Part shown: positions 47,844-58,000 of the stretch, piece after piece
Layout of the letters: the number at the start of each line of letters is the position of its first letter
Position numbering within the stretch: the first letter of the stretch is position 1
Origin: Sorghum bicolor
Taxonomy: Eukaryota > Streptophyta > Magnoliopsida > Poales > Poaceae
NCBI RefSeq assembly: GCF_000003195.3
Contig: NW_018396412.1
Location: forward strand, 230,745 to 294,744
Direction: 5' to 3'
DNA: 64,000 nt
Program-made: the position numbers and the translations under genes
Notes under the pieces: model-generated
Told to the model about the DNA's origin: nothing
Databases searched by the model: none
Seen by the model: the letters and a program-made list of their open reading frames with translations, nothing else

Positions 47844-48655
47844 ATCCTGCGAACCAAGGGTCGGATGGATTAGAATATAGAAACCAGAAAGCACCATGAG
47901 GATTGGAGTTCGAGAAACACTTACGAAATAAGCCGGGCCGAGCCCGTTGTTGATAACGTCCGAGAGGAGCCCCACCACATGCTTCATCCAAAGGCGGAGC
48001 TCCTCGACGTGTTCCCACTTCTCCGCCTCCTTCCGATCGTCGAGGAAGATGTCGGGCTCAGACGGGTCGTGGGAGGCCCGGATACGGATGCGGTCGGGGC
48101 ACCAGTGCTCCATCTCCCGGTCAGCCCGCGCCTTAACGCCGCGGATGAGGCCCTCGACGGTCTCGAGGGAGCCCCCATGGCGCAGGAACAGGTCGACGAG
48201 GCATGGGAACCGTCCGTCGTCGTCCACCGTCTTCCAGGTTCCGTCCTTGGTCCCCGATGCCCCAATTTCATCCTCCTCGGAAGGAAAGCGGTCCTCCCAC
48301 GCCCGACGTTCCCGGAGGAACCCTGGGGCGATCCCGTCCATGCCATAAATTGTCCTCTTGATATCGGACTTGGGGTCGGGGGGCGTGCGCTTTAGGCAGG
48401 CGAGCGCCACCACTCCATCCGCTCGCCCCGGCTCTGCCCGGATCGCGGCAGGTGCCCCCGGGAGGAGCCACGCTGGGGTTGGGGGACCGTACACCGGCAA
48501 GTCTTCCTCCTCGCCGAGCTCTTGCGGCTCCGGTGGCACTGGCTGGGCCGGGCCTTGGGGCGGAGGCTCGAGCGGTCCCTCCTCTTGGCCCGCCTGCTAC
48601 TGCTGCTGTTGCTGCTGCGGTGGTTGCTGCTGCTGCTACTGCGGTTGCTGCTGCG

Positions 48656-48689
<34 letters not shown>

Positions 48690-48808
48690 CTGCTGTTGCT
48701 GTGCCTCACGCTCCTGTGGCTGCCGCGCCGCCTCGCGCTCCCGCTGTTCATCCTCCTCCCTCTTCTTTTTTTGCTCCTCGAGGATGCGGAGGCCGGCGGG
48801 CCAGGGAG
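47844..48808. repeat. Tandem duplication within antisense gene, copy 1 (965 bp)
   Basis: Starts ATCCTGCGAACC and repeats exactly 965 bp later at 48809. It contains an intron and the Gln-rich exon end. The unit is not a multiple of three, so it disrupts the coding order. It is 30 bp longer than copy 2 because of extra CTG/CTA triplets near 48600-48640. Confidence 0.95.
48590..48705 (-). repeat. CAG/CAA trinucleotide tract encoding polyglutamine (copy 1)
   Basis: On plus, a run of CTG/TTG triplets; on minus, CAG/CAA Gln codons interrupted by CCG and by TAG stops at 48597 and 48636. The equivalent tract is at about 49555-49640 in copy 2. Element A has only QQQQ and scattered Gln at this place. 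Confidence 0.85.
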
Positions 48809-49590
48809 ATCCTGCGAACCAAGGGTCGGATGGATTAGAATATAGAAACCAGAAAGCACCATGAGGATTGGAGTTCGAGAAACACTTACGAAATAAGCCG
48901 GGCCGAGCCCGTTGTTGATAACGTCCGAGAGGAGCCCCACCACATGCTTCATCCAAAGGCGGAGCTCCTCGACGTGTTCCCACTTCTCCGCCTCCTTCCG
49001 ATCGTCGAGGAAGATGTCGGGCTCAGACGGGTCGTGGGAGGCCCGGATACGGATGCGGTCGGGGCACCAGTGCTCCATCTCCCGGTCAGCCCGCGCCTTA
49101 ACGCCGCGGATGAGGCCCTCGACGGTCTCGAGGGAGCCCCCATGGCGCAGGAACAGGTCGACGAGGCATGGGAACCGTCCGTCGTCGTCCACCGTCTTCC
49201 AGGTTCCGTCCTTGGTCCCCGATGCCCCAATTTCATCCTCCTCGGAAGGAAAGCGGTCCTCCCACGCCCGACGTTCCCGGAGGAACCCTGGGGCGATCCC
49301 GTCCATGCCGTAAATTGTCCTCTTGATATCGGACTTGGGGTCGGGGGGCGTGCGCTTCAGGCAGGCGAGCGCCACCACTCCATCCGCTCGCCCCGGCTCT
49401 GCCCGGATCGCGGCAGGTGCCCCCGGGAGGAGCCACGCCGGGGTTGGGGGACCGTACACCGGCAAGTCTTCCTCCTCGCCGAGCTCTTGCGGCTCCGGTG
49501 GCACTGGCTGGGCCGGGCCTTGGGGCGGAGGCTCGAGCGGTCCCTCCTCTTGGCCCGCCTGCTACTGCTGCTACTGCGGTTGCTGCTGCG

Positions 49591-49624
<34 letters not shown>

Positions 49625-49743
49625 CTGCTGTTGCTGTGCCTCACGCTCCTGTGGCTGCCGCGCCGCCTCGCGCTCCCGCTGTTCATCCTCCTCCCTCTTC
49701 TTTTTTTGCTCCTCGAGGATGCGGAGGCCGGCGGGCCAGGGAG
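48809..49743. repeat. Tandem duplication within antisense gene, copy 2 (935 bp)
   Basis: Near-identical to 47844-48808, with only a few substitutions seen (for example CCATAAATTG against CCGTAAATTG). It ends CCAGGGAG, then the unique sequence TTGATCCCTCG follows. A has a single copy of this region. Confidence 0.95.
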
Positions 49744-52024
49744 TTGATCCCTCGACATGAGGGGTCGACGTTTCCTCCTCCATGGGGCGGGCACCCCCAG
49801 ACGTTCCGTCACCATCAGACGTGTCGCTGATGGTGATGGGTTCCCCCTCGACCCCCGATCTAGGGGGCTCGGGGGCTCCCTCTGACGCTTGCGTCTGGGG
49901 CGCCTCATCACAAGTCGGCAGCGACGGAGTAGGCGCGGGACGAGACGGAGCCCTCTCGACGCCGGCTGGAGGTTGGGAACTGGAGGAGCCTACAAAACAA
50001 AGGGTAAAAAGGTCAGACGTTATAATCACCGACACAAGAACATCGCAAGGCCCAGAAATAAACTACGAACCTGGTTCCTTGGAGGCGGCGCCCGTTTTGA
50101 GCCTCTTTGCCATGGATGGCTGGGCCTGCTCGAGGGTCCGCTTTAGCCTGAGAAAAGATCGGTATATGAGCAAACGCAGAGGAACAGGAAGACAAAAGCC
50201 ACAGCATCGAGAAGGCTTACCCCACAGGGAGAACAGCTCGCCTCCCTCCGCCCCGACCGGTGGGCCTCGAGCCACCCCGCGTCAGGGCTCCAGGCCCCTC
50301 GAGGGCAGGCGCTGGCCTAGGTGCGTCAGTTCCCGCCTGACGGGCGCCAGGACTGGCACTCCTGCGGCCGACCTCTCCTTTCTCGGAGGCCGCTGCGCGA
50401 CCGCGGGTCAGTGGCCCCGTCGCTTGGGGCCTGGCATGACCGCTCTCCCTGAGCGCCGGGGGAGGGCGCGGCGCGACTTGACTGACCTTGGGCGCGGGAG
50501 GGGTATCGGCGCGAGGACGGTAGGATCCGCCTGGGCCCCCCGTCGGAGCTTCCGCCCGAGGAGCGTCGACGTCGCCTTGAGATGGACCCCCGAGGATCCG
50601 GTCAAGACGAGACGCCATCCCCTCGGAGTCCTCACTGTCCTCGTCATCGTCGTCATCTTTCTCGCTGGGGGACTCTTCCTCAGGCTCTCCCCTCTGCCTG
50701 GACTTGGACCGGCGCGCCTCTAAGGCTTGCCGGTCGAGGTTTTTCTTCTTCTCCCCCTTCTTCTTAGAGTCCTTGACGGACTTCGACTTCTCGGCGGACC
50801 GGCGCCGCGCGTCGCGGTCGACTTCGTCCTCCCTCACCGGGGGCCTCGAGGATCGAACGTCGATCCGCCCCTGCCACCGTAAAAAGTAGACTTAGAAAAA
50901 GGGGGTGGAAAAGGAACCCAGAGTCAAGGCTACCCACGAGGAAGAAAACATAGCAGATCGACCGAGCCTTCATCAGGCCTCATGGGGAAGCCGTTGACGT
51001 GCTGCGACTTGAAGTCGCCGGCGATGGCCGCCCTGACCCGGGCGGCGACTTCATCGTCCGCCAGAGCCACGTTGGACATCCGGCAAGCTTCGAGATCCCG
51101 GGACGAGACGCCCGGCCCCATTTCGTCCATCCTCAACGGCCGAGACATCAGGGGAAGGACCCTCCGACGATGGACGGCCGAGAGGACGAGAGCGGCGGAC
51201 AGGCCCTCCAGGCGCAGCTTCTTCATGACGTCGAGGAGGGGGTCGAGCCGCGACTGGTGCTCCTGGACGACGCCATACTTCCAGTTGTCTGGGCGCTCCG
51301 AGATCAGACGGCCCGTGTAGGCGGGGAAGAGACCGTCGTCGTTTCTCAGATAGAACCACTGGGAGTCCCACCCAGCATGGTTCGACGACAGCCCCACCGG
51401 GATGTACTCGCGCGGCCTTTCCGTCTTCTTCATCTTCAACACCAGGTTGAGGCATCCGGCCCGCACGGGTTTCCTCACGCCGGTGGTTCCAGTGGGGGTG
51501 TTGAAAAGTTCGCCCCTGTAGAGGTGGAGCCATAGATCCCAATGGGGCATCATCCCCAGATAGCCCTCACACACCGCGGCGAAGACCGCCGCGACGGTGA
51601 TGGCGTTCGGGGAAAAATGCTGGAGCTCCACTCCATAGTGGAAGCAGAGGGCCCGCATAAAGCGACTCGGGGGAGCACCCAAGCCATGGCGGTGGAACTT
51701 GGCAAATGACACCACATAGCCCTCGGGTGGCTGGGGCTCCCTGTGACTCGCCGGCGGCGCGATCCACTCCGGCGAAGACTGCGAAGTGCGGCGGCGCAAG
51801 AGCCCTTCATTCTTGAGCTCTAGCAGACGGCGGTCCGTCATCAACGACGGACGCCAGTCGTCGGCGGCAACAAGCCTCACAGGCATCTTGGTTGGAAGGA
51901 TGGTGGATTCACTACCGCTCGAGGGGGTGCACGCGCGCGTGGAGGAAGCAAGAGAGCAAAGGCAGCGAGAAGACGAAGGCGAGAGGACGGAAGAGGAAAG
52001 AAAGAATGGAGCAACGCCACGGCG

Positions 52025-52032
52025 TAATTATA
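52025..52032 (-). promoter_or_regulatory. TATA-like box for antisense gene, element B
   Basis: TATAATTA on minus, about 140 bp upstream of the antisense ATG. A has a better TATAAATA at the equivalent place. Confidence 0.55.
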
Positions 52033-52680
52033 GATAGCGGCCAACCAACGGATAGATCCGATAAATGAGGTAACTCCCCCCATAAATGCGCCGTCTAACG
52101 GTCCTTTCTCTCCTCACAGGCCGGACGCTCCGAATTCCCCGCCGATACAGTGTCGCAACGTCACTTACCTCAAAAGGTGCGCCCAGCGGGCAGAAAGACG
52201 AACCGGCACGGCAGCTTCCTTACTTCGTAAGCCAAGGTATGCGCCCACGATAGTCTCGAGAGGTCGATGGCTGGCCCGTCGAAAGGGTTCGACAGCCGAT
52301 GTCGAGCACCAAGAGTCAGGGATCCCCAGCGAGTGGTCGAAAATCGAGGCCCGCCTCGAGGACTCGCTGGCGATGTCCAAGGTAGGGTCGAGACAGTCGA
52401 GAGGAATCCCCCCGAAGGGAGGCATCGAGCCGCTGGACTCTATCGAATGAGACCGGTATCCCCGACCACGTCGACCCTGCTTTATGAGGACGCCTCCGGG
52501 CTACAGCTGACCCCCTCGAAAGGGGCACAGGTTCTCACTTGGACTACCCGCTAGGAACTCCATCTGGGGTGGAAGACGCTCGCTCTATCGAGAGTACGTC
52601 GAAACCTCCACGCAAGGCAAAGCCGAACAGAACCTTCCACCACGGGTGTTGACAGCGTTTCTGCAAATTTGGCAAAATAA

Positions 52681-52711
52681 CCCTCGAAGGAGTTAAATAC
52701 TCCCTCGAGGG
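52681..52711. other. Inverted repeat, 13-bp stem and 5-nt loop, near 3' LTR of B
   Basis: CCCTCGAAGGAGT, loop TAAAT, ACTCCCTCGAGGG; 12 of 13 pairs match. The counterpart in A is 60113-60143 with 11 of 13 pairs. Confidence 0.6.
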
Positions 52712-52806
52712 CTCGGGGGCTACCCCCGCGGGGTCGCTCGCGCGCCCCCGTGGAAGCTCGACCGTAAAAGCGAAAGTCTCCACTCGAGCGCCAGCGCTCG
52801 AATGAA

Positions 52807-52820
52807 GACTCGGGGGCTAC
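52807..52820 (+). other. Polypurine-tract region of element B
   Basis: GACTCGGGGGCTAC immediately before the 3' LTR; the same 14 bases precede the 3' LTR of A (60236-60249). It is short and interrupted for a polypurine tract, but position and conservation support the role. Confidence 0.65.
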
Positions 52821-53855
52821 TGTCGAGGGTATCAACAAGGGGTACCCTCACCAATGCGTATAACGAGACCATCCGTACATAAAACTAGCTCCTCGATTCG
52901 ACGCTTTGCCTGCACACACGCGCGGCCATCGACGGCCGCAGCCTCGAAGACGGAAATAGCGTCGAGCGAATCGATCAGGGCTCGAGCGACAACTGCCGTC
53001 GAATACGGAAGCGGGCTCGAGCGAACCGAGAGGCGTCGAGCGCAAGGACACTGTCCGCCACCTGACGCGCGCACGAGAGCCAGGGCATTTAATGCACCTG
53101 ACGCTTCCCCACCTAACACACGGGTCACGGGAGGCGTGATAGGGAACAGGCTTCTGTCCCATCGTTCTTTTTGCAGCCTTCCCACCGAACGACCCAGGGC
53201 GTGTCAGGACGCGGGAAACAAGGATGAAACGTCTAATCGGGACCCCCTCGAGACACCCAAGGTCAGCGCTCCAGATATCGACACCTCGTACGGCGTCCGA
53301 CCCTCGACTTCACCAGGCTCCTTCCTGGAGACGAGTCGGGCGTCGACTGACCACGTCGTAACCGCTCCGCCGGATTTGCCGCCGAGCCATACAAGCGTGC
53401 ATCCGTCGAACCAATCCAAGACGGCGCGCAGAGCAGAATGCAGGGGCACGCGTGATCATCACCAGGCTATTAAGACGGGACGGCTCGAGGTCATGCCGGT
53501 ACGGAAACCTCGAGTAGGTCAGCGCTCCATGCTGCTATCGACTCCTATTCCTACACCTATACATGTACCCTAGGTCCTTCCTTGGAACTATAAAAGGAGG
53601 GACTCAGGAATAGATCACGACACAAGACCACGCTCACACGTAGTAGAGCTCCACACTTCATACCACGCTTGTATTCGCCCCTGTACAAGCACTTAGGTGC
53701 AAGATAATACAAACTCTCTCCACCCCGCTGGACGTAGGGCCTTCTCTTGCCCGAACCAGGATAAATCTCTGTGTCTTCTTGCATCACCATCCGGGAAAGG
53801 GAGCACGCATACAAATTTACTCGTTGGTGTGACCCCCAGGGGGAAAACGCCGACA
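52821..53855 (+). repeat. 3' LTR of element B
   Basis: 1035 bp, TGTCGAGGG ... GCCGACA, about 99% identical to 38605-39640 by hand count. Followed by target-site copy GCCAT. Confidence 0.96.
53589..53596 (+). promoter_or_regulatory. TATA box, 3' LTR B
   Basis: TATAAAAG, same context as in the 5' LTR; it points toward the remaining integrase part of A. Confidence 0.8.
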
Positions 53856-54527
53856 GCCATCATCACTGACAACGGCACTCAGTTCACCGGCAAAAGGTTC
53901 ATGGATTTCTGCGATCAGCATCACATCTGTGTGAACTGGTCTGCAGTGGCCCACCCTCGAACTAACGGCCAGGTCGAGCGTGCCAACGGCATGATTTTGC
54001 AAGGGCTCAAACCGAGGATCTACGATCGCTTGAAGAAATTCGGCAAGAAATGGGTCGAGGAGCTTTCCTTGGTCCTATGGAGCTTAAGGACGACGCAAAG
54101 CAGGGCCACAAAATACACCCCATTCTTCATGGTCTATGGCTCTGAGGCAGTGCTCCCAACGGACCTCGAGTATGGATCCCCTCGACTCAAAGCATACAAC
54201 GAGCAATCAAATAAAGAGACTCAAGAGAACGCGGTCGACCAACTCGAGGAAGCTCGAGACATGGCCCTCCTCAACTCCGCCAGATACCAGCAGAAGCTTC
54301 GACGCTACCACGACAAGCACGTGCGCAAGAGGGACTTGAACGTGGGCGACCTCGTCCTACGGCGGCGGCAAAACAATCAAGGACGCCACAAGCTGACTCC
54401 ACCTTGGGAGGGCCCATACGTAGTGGTCGAGGTCTTGAAGCCGGGGACATACAAGCTCGCGGATGAAAAGGGGGCGGTCTTCACCAACGCGTGGAACATC
54501 GAACAGCTACGTCGATTCTACCCCTAG
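53856..54527 (+). pseudogene. pol: Pol of element A, part 3: integrase core C-terminal half and C-terminal domain
   Basis: Resumes integrase coding of A after element B, beginning with the target-site copy GCCAT. It has the second catalytic Asp (ITDNGTQF), the Glu (NGQVERAN) and a GPY/F-type module (WEGPYVVVEVLKPGTYKL), and ends at TAG 54525-54527. The segment itself is open and closely similar to the B integrase. The open frame extends back into the LTR of B but has no ATG there; this is chance. The severed position lies between the first and second catalytic residues, so neither half can be active alone. Confidence 0.92.
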
Positions 54528-55077
54528 AATTTCAAAGCTTTATGTTCCCATGTACATTCTGTACCAAGGCCTTGTGAATGAATGCATGAATAAATAAGAT
54601 CTTTCCCCCGAGCAGTTTACTTTTTCACGAGTCGAAATCTCGATGTTAGAAGGGAGTACCAACTATGACCCATCATAGTCGATACCCCCTCAGGGGCTAG
54701 CAAGGGGGTGATGCCCCCCCAAGTGTCGAAAAAACCAAGTAATCCTTTCATTCATATCAGTAATCTCGTACGATCGAGTAGTAGAGGCATCTCGAACCCC
54801 TTAAGGGCCGAGAGACGACGAGCCTGAGAACTCCTACGCCCCCGGGCTACGAAAACTCTACTCACTTCCTCACCCTTGAGGCAATCGAGATCGCCTTAAA
54901 CGAATGACCAAACGAGGAATACAAACATAGGCGCAAAAGGAAACAAAGGAGCCTCGAGCGAAAAGATGGGAAAACATTCACGAATATTATAAGTCACTTA
55001 AAAACACAATGTTACACAAGATAGAATGGCAAAGTACTATACAAGGGGCCTAGGCACCCAAAGCAGGCTCACAGGCC
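54528..55077. other. Convergent intergenic region between pol and antisense gene, element A
   Basis: No ORF of note. It has a plausible poly(A) signal (ATGAATAAATAAGA, near 54586), a hairpin at 54652-54689, a C-run, and A/T-rich sequence; collinear with 46067-46628 of B. Confidence 0.75.
54652..54689 (-). other. Hairpin, 17-bp stem and 4-nt loop, element A
   Basis: Left arm 54652-54668, loop CCCA 54669-54672, right arm 54673-54689. Three A-C mismatches on plus become G-U pairs in minus-strand RNA. One pair is changed on both sides relative to B (A-T here, G-C there). Confidence 0.65.
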
Positions 55078-58000
55078 TCAGTCTCGGCCTTCACCATCCT
55101 CGCCCGCGCCTGAGCTAGTCTCAGGGGGAAGTACTTCTGGCTCGAACAGCTTGGCCAACCTCTCCCTAGGAACCTCTGCGTCGTCGATCAAGGCGTGGAG
55201 CCTCTCCTCGTTCTCCGCATCAGTCTTGGAAATGTCGGTGACGAAGCCGTGGGACACCACCTCCATGTCATACGAAAAGCCCGAGCAGACTACCGCCATC
55301 GCCCGCTTCACGTCGATATGAAGAGCGTCTCGCACTCGATCCCTCAGTGCCGCGCCTAGATAGCACAGCTGATCGACCAGTGCGTCGCCTCGAGCTTCCT
55401 CCCTCGATTCGTCCATAGGCTCGACCTCCCAAGAGGTCGAGAGATCGCTTATCGCCGTCCGCAGTCGACGGTTCAGAGCGACCTCCCCTCGAGCTGGGCC
55501 TTGGCAGAGCGAGCCTCGACTTGGGCGGCCAGCAGCTCGTCTTTAAGCCCTGCAAAGACCAACACGAGGAAATTAGCTAACACCAAACACACCTCGAAAA
55601 GAAAACTCGATAGTAGAAACATACTGCGGATGCTCTCCTCCAGAGCCGTGTTCTCACCAACCAAGTTGGTGTTGGCCCTCTCGACCTCCCTGTTGGAGCG
55701 CGCCAGCTCGGTGTTGGCAACACGAAGATCTTCGATCACCTTGCCGGCTTGTGCGATGGCCCCATCTTTTTCCAACAGCGCTCTTCAGACGATCGACGTC
55801 GTCAGAAAGGCTGTGGGATCGAGCCCGCTCCGCCTCGAGATCTTCGAGGGCCTTCTTCTTGGCCTCCTCCGCGGCGCTCTTAGCGATCTCGCTGTTCGCA
55901 CACTCCACCTTCATCCTCTGGAAGGATTCTCGGATGGAGTCCAGGTCAGTCTTGAGGAGGCCCTTCTTGTAACGGCATTCTTGTAGGACAGGGCCTCCTC
56001 CCGAGCTTTGGACGCGGCTTCCTCGACCACCATGGCCCGTTCCCTCAGAAGCGCAGCCTCTTCCACAGCTCTCGTCGAGACCTCTTGAGCCTCGGCCAAA
56101 GCAGCCTCCCTCTTCTTCTTCTCCTGCTCGAGCGCCAAGAGCTCCTTGTAGGCCTTGAGGAGCTTCTCCTGCGACTCCAAGAGTTTATCCTTGAGGATGG
56201 GGAGTTGCTCCAAGCTGCCACTCGTGGCGTGGATGAAGCTCGACTTAATGTAGGAGGTCTCTTTCAGGTCCTGCGAGACGGTGGTCGAGCAGTTAGAACA
56301 TAAAACCAAATGTTCTATAAGGATTGAGGACTGAAAAACACTTACAAAGTAAGCCGGTGCGAGCCCATTGTTAACCACGTCAGACAGGAGCCCCACCGTG
56401 TGCTTCCTCCACAGGCGAAGCTCCTCGACGTGCTCCCACTTCTCGGCCTCCTTCCGGTCGTCCAAAAAGATATTGGATTCGGACAGATCGGTGGAAGCCC
56501 GGATGCGGATCCGGTCGGGACACCAGTTCTCCATCTCCTGGTCGGCGCGCGCCTTGACGCCTCGGATGAGCTCCTCGATGGTTTCGTGACACCCCCCGTG
56601 GCGCAGGAACAGGTCGACGAGAGAGGGGAACCGCCCATCGTCATCCACCGTCTTCCATGTCCCAGTCTCGCTGCCGCCGCCGCCACCCGACGTCCCGATC
56701 TCATCTTCCTCGGTGGGGACGCACTCCTCCCACGATCGACGCCCCCGGAGGAACCCCAGAGCGATTCCGTCCATACCGTAGATCGTCCTCCTGATCTCAG
56801 AGTCGGGGTCGACAGGAGTACGCATCATGCAGGCGAGTGCCACGACGCCGTCCGCCCGCCCCGACTCTGCTGGGATCGCGGCAGGCGCCCCTGGACGGAG
56901 CCACGCCGGGGTCGGAGGACCAAAAACTGGTAGGCCCTCCTCCTGGTTTCCAGGCTCCTGTGGCGCTACCGGCTCTAGCTGGGGCGGATCAAGCGGTTCC
57001 GCCAGCTGCTGGCCCCCCTGCTGCTGCTGCTCTTGGAGCTCCTGTGGCTCCTGTCGACGGTCCTGCTCCTGCAGCTGCTGCCGCGTCTCCTGCTCACGCT
57101 CCGCCTCCTCTTTCTTCCTCTGCTCCTCGATGGAGCGAAGCCCGGCAGGCCAGGGCGTCCGTCTCGCGACGAGAGAAGTCTGGGCATCCTCGTCTATAGG
57201 ACGGGCATCCCTTGAAGTCCCGTCGCCGCCAGACCCATCACTTAGGGTGATAGGATCCCCCTTGACCCCAGATCGGGGGGGCTTGGGGGCTCCCTCCTGC
57301 CCTTGGGGGTGAGGTGCCTCGACCCGTTTTGGCGACGAGGGGGCGGACTCACCCACCAGGGGACGGGGCGGGGCGTTCTCGGCGCCAGTCGGTGGTCGAG
57401 GGTCGGAGGAGCCTATAAAACGCAAAACAAAGGTCAGTCATCATGGTGGTCGACGTAAGAACAACACAAACCCCATAACAACGGGAATAAGCTGGTAACC
57501 TGAATCCTTGGAGGCTGCTCCCACTTTAAGCCTTTTCGCCATTGAAGGCTGGGCCTACTCAAGCGTCCGCTTCAACCTAAGGAAAGAGAAATGGGCATAA
57601 GGGAGACCGTTACACGAGAAAACGCAAAGAAATTGGAGGATGAGAGTCATAGCGTCGAAGACCTTACCCCATAGGGAGAACGGCCCGCCTGACGGTGCCT
57701 CGACCGACAGGTCTCGAACCGCCCCGCGTCGAGGCTCCCGGCCCCTCACGAGCAGGCGCAGGCCTTGGTTCAGCATCTCCCGCCTGGCAAGCGCCGGGGC
57801 TAGCGCTCCTACGGCCAATTTATCCCTTTCCGGAAGCCGCAGCGCAGCCACGGGTCAACGGCCCCGTCGCCTGGGGCTTAGCCCGGCCACCCGCCCTTGG
57901 TGCAGGGGGAGGTTGGGGATGCGGGACGGCCTGACTTGGCGCGGGCGCGGGAGGGGTGTCAGCCCGGTAGCGGTGAGATCCGCCTGGCCCCTCTTTTGGC

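Larger units (their letters stand above)
46629..51886 (-). pseudogene. Antisense multi-exon gene of element B (Transposase_28-like protein with coiled-coil tail)
   Basis: Start ATG 51886 on the minus strand (MPVRLVAADDW), stop 46629-46631. Exon 1 is 51886-50954 (933 nt, 311 codons); its FHRHGLGAPPSRFMRAL ... PNAITVAAVF ... PHWDLW region resembles the 'putative gypsy-type transposon' domain (Transposase_28). Exon 2 is 50870-50221, basic (KKKGEKKKNLDR) then acidic. Exon 3 is 50147-50071 (77 nt), exon 4 starts 49989 and is Gln-rich, then come the coiled-coil exons from 47846 and the last exon 47107-46629. Introns 50148-50220, 49990-50070, 47847-47924 and 47108-47185 are GT-AG and phase-consistent. 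Lesions: first intron donor is CT instead of GT, 965-bp tandem duplication, TAG codons in the Gln tract (48597, 48636, 49562, 49571) and TGA at 47493. Function unknown; possibly nuclear. Confidence 0.85.
51887..52820. other. Non-coding region between antisense gene start and 3' LTR, element B
   Basis: No convincing ORF. It contains the minus-strand TATA box (52025), a long segment similar to A 59500-60249 (for example AGTCTCGAGAGGTCG), a 13-bp inverted repeat at 52681-52711, an inverted repeat CGAGCGC/GCGCTCG near 52784-52800, and the polypurine tract next to the LTR. Conservation with A without coding suggests 5' untranslated and regulatory sequence. Confidence 0.7.
38605..53855 (+). mobile_element. 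Element B: Tat-lineage Ty3/gypsy LTR retrotransposon, nested in integrase of A
   Basis: 15,251 bp, flanked by GCCAT at 38600-38604 and 53856-53860. LTRs are 38605-39640 and 52821-53855. It has the same plan and close coding similarity to A, but the LTRs form a distinct subfamily (TGTCGAGGGTATCAAC). The two LTRs differ at about nine substitutions and one C-run indel by hand count (about 0.9%), roughly 0.35 million years at 1.3e-8. It is younger than A, as nesting requires. Pol is intact; gag has a frameshift and a stop; the antisense gene has several lesions. It is therefore non-autonomous unless helped in trans. Confidence 0.95.

Noticed and set aside
48358..49760. Plus-strand Cys- or Leu-rich frames (runs of CCC or LLL) opposite the Gln tract
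   Set aside because: They are CTG/TGC repeats read in the other strand of the polyglutamine region of the antisense gene.
49782..50723. A 313-codon plus-strand frame
   Set aside because: It lies opposite exons 2-4 of the antisense gene, crosses its introns, and its counterpart in A is much shorter and different.
53697..53855. LTR-B/integrase fusion frame driven by the LTR B TATA box
   Set aside because: The frame starts at GTG, with no ATG until inside the integrase; it is a chance join created by the insertion.
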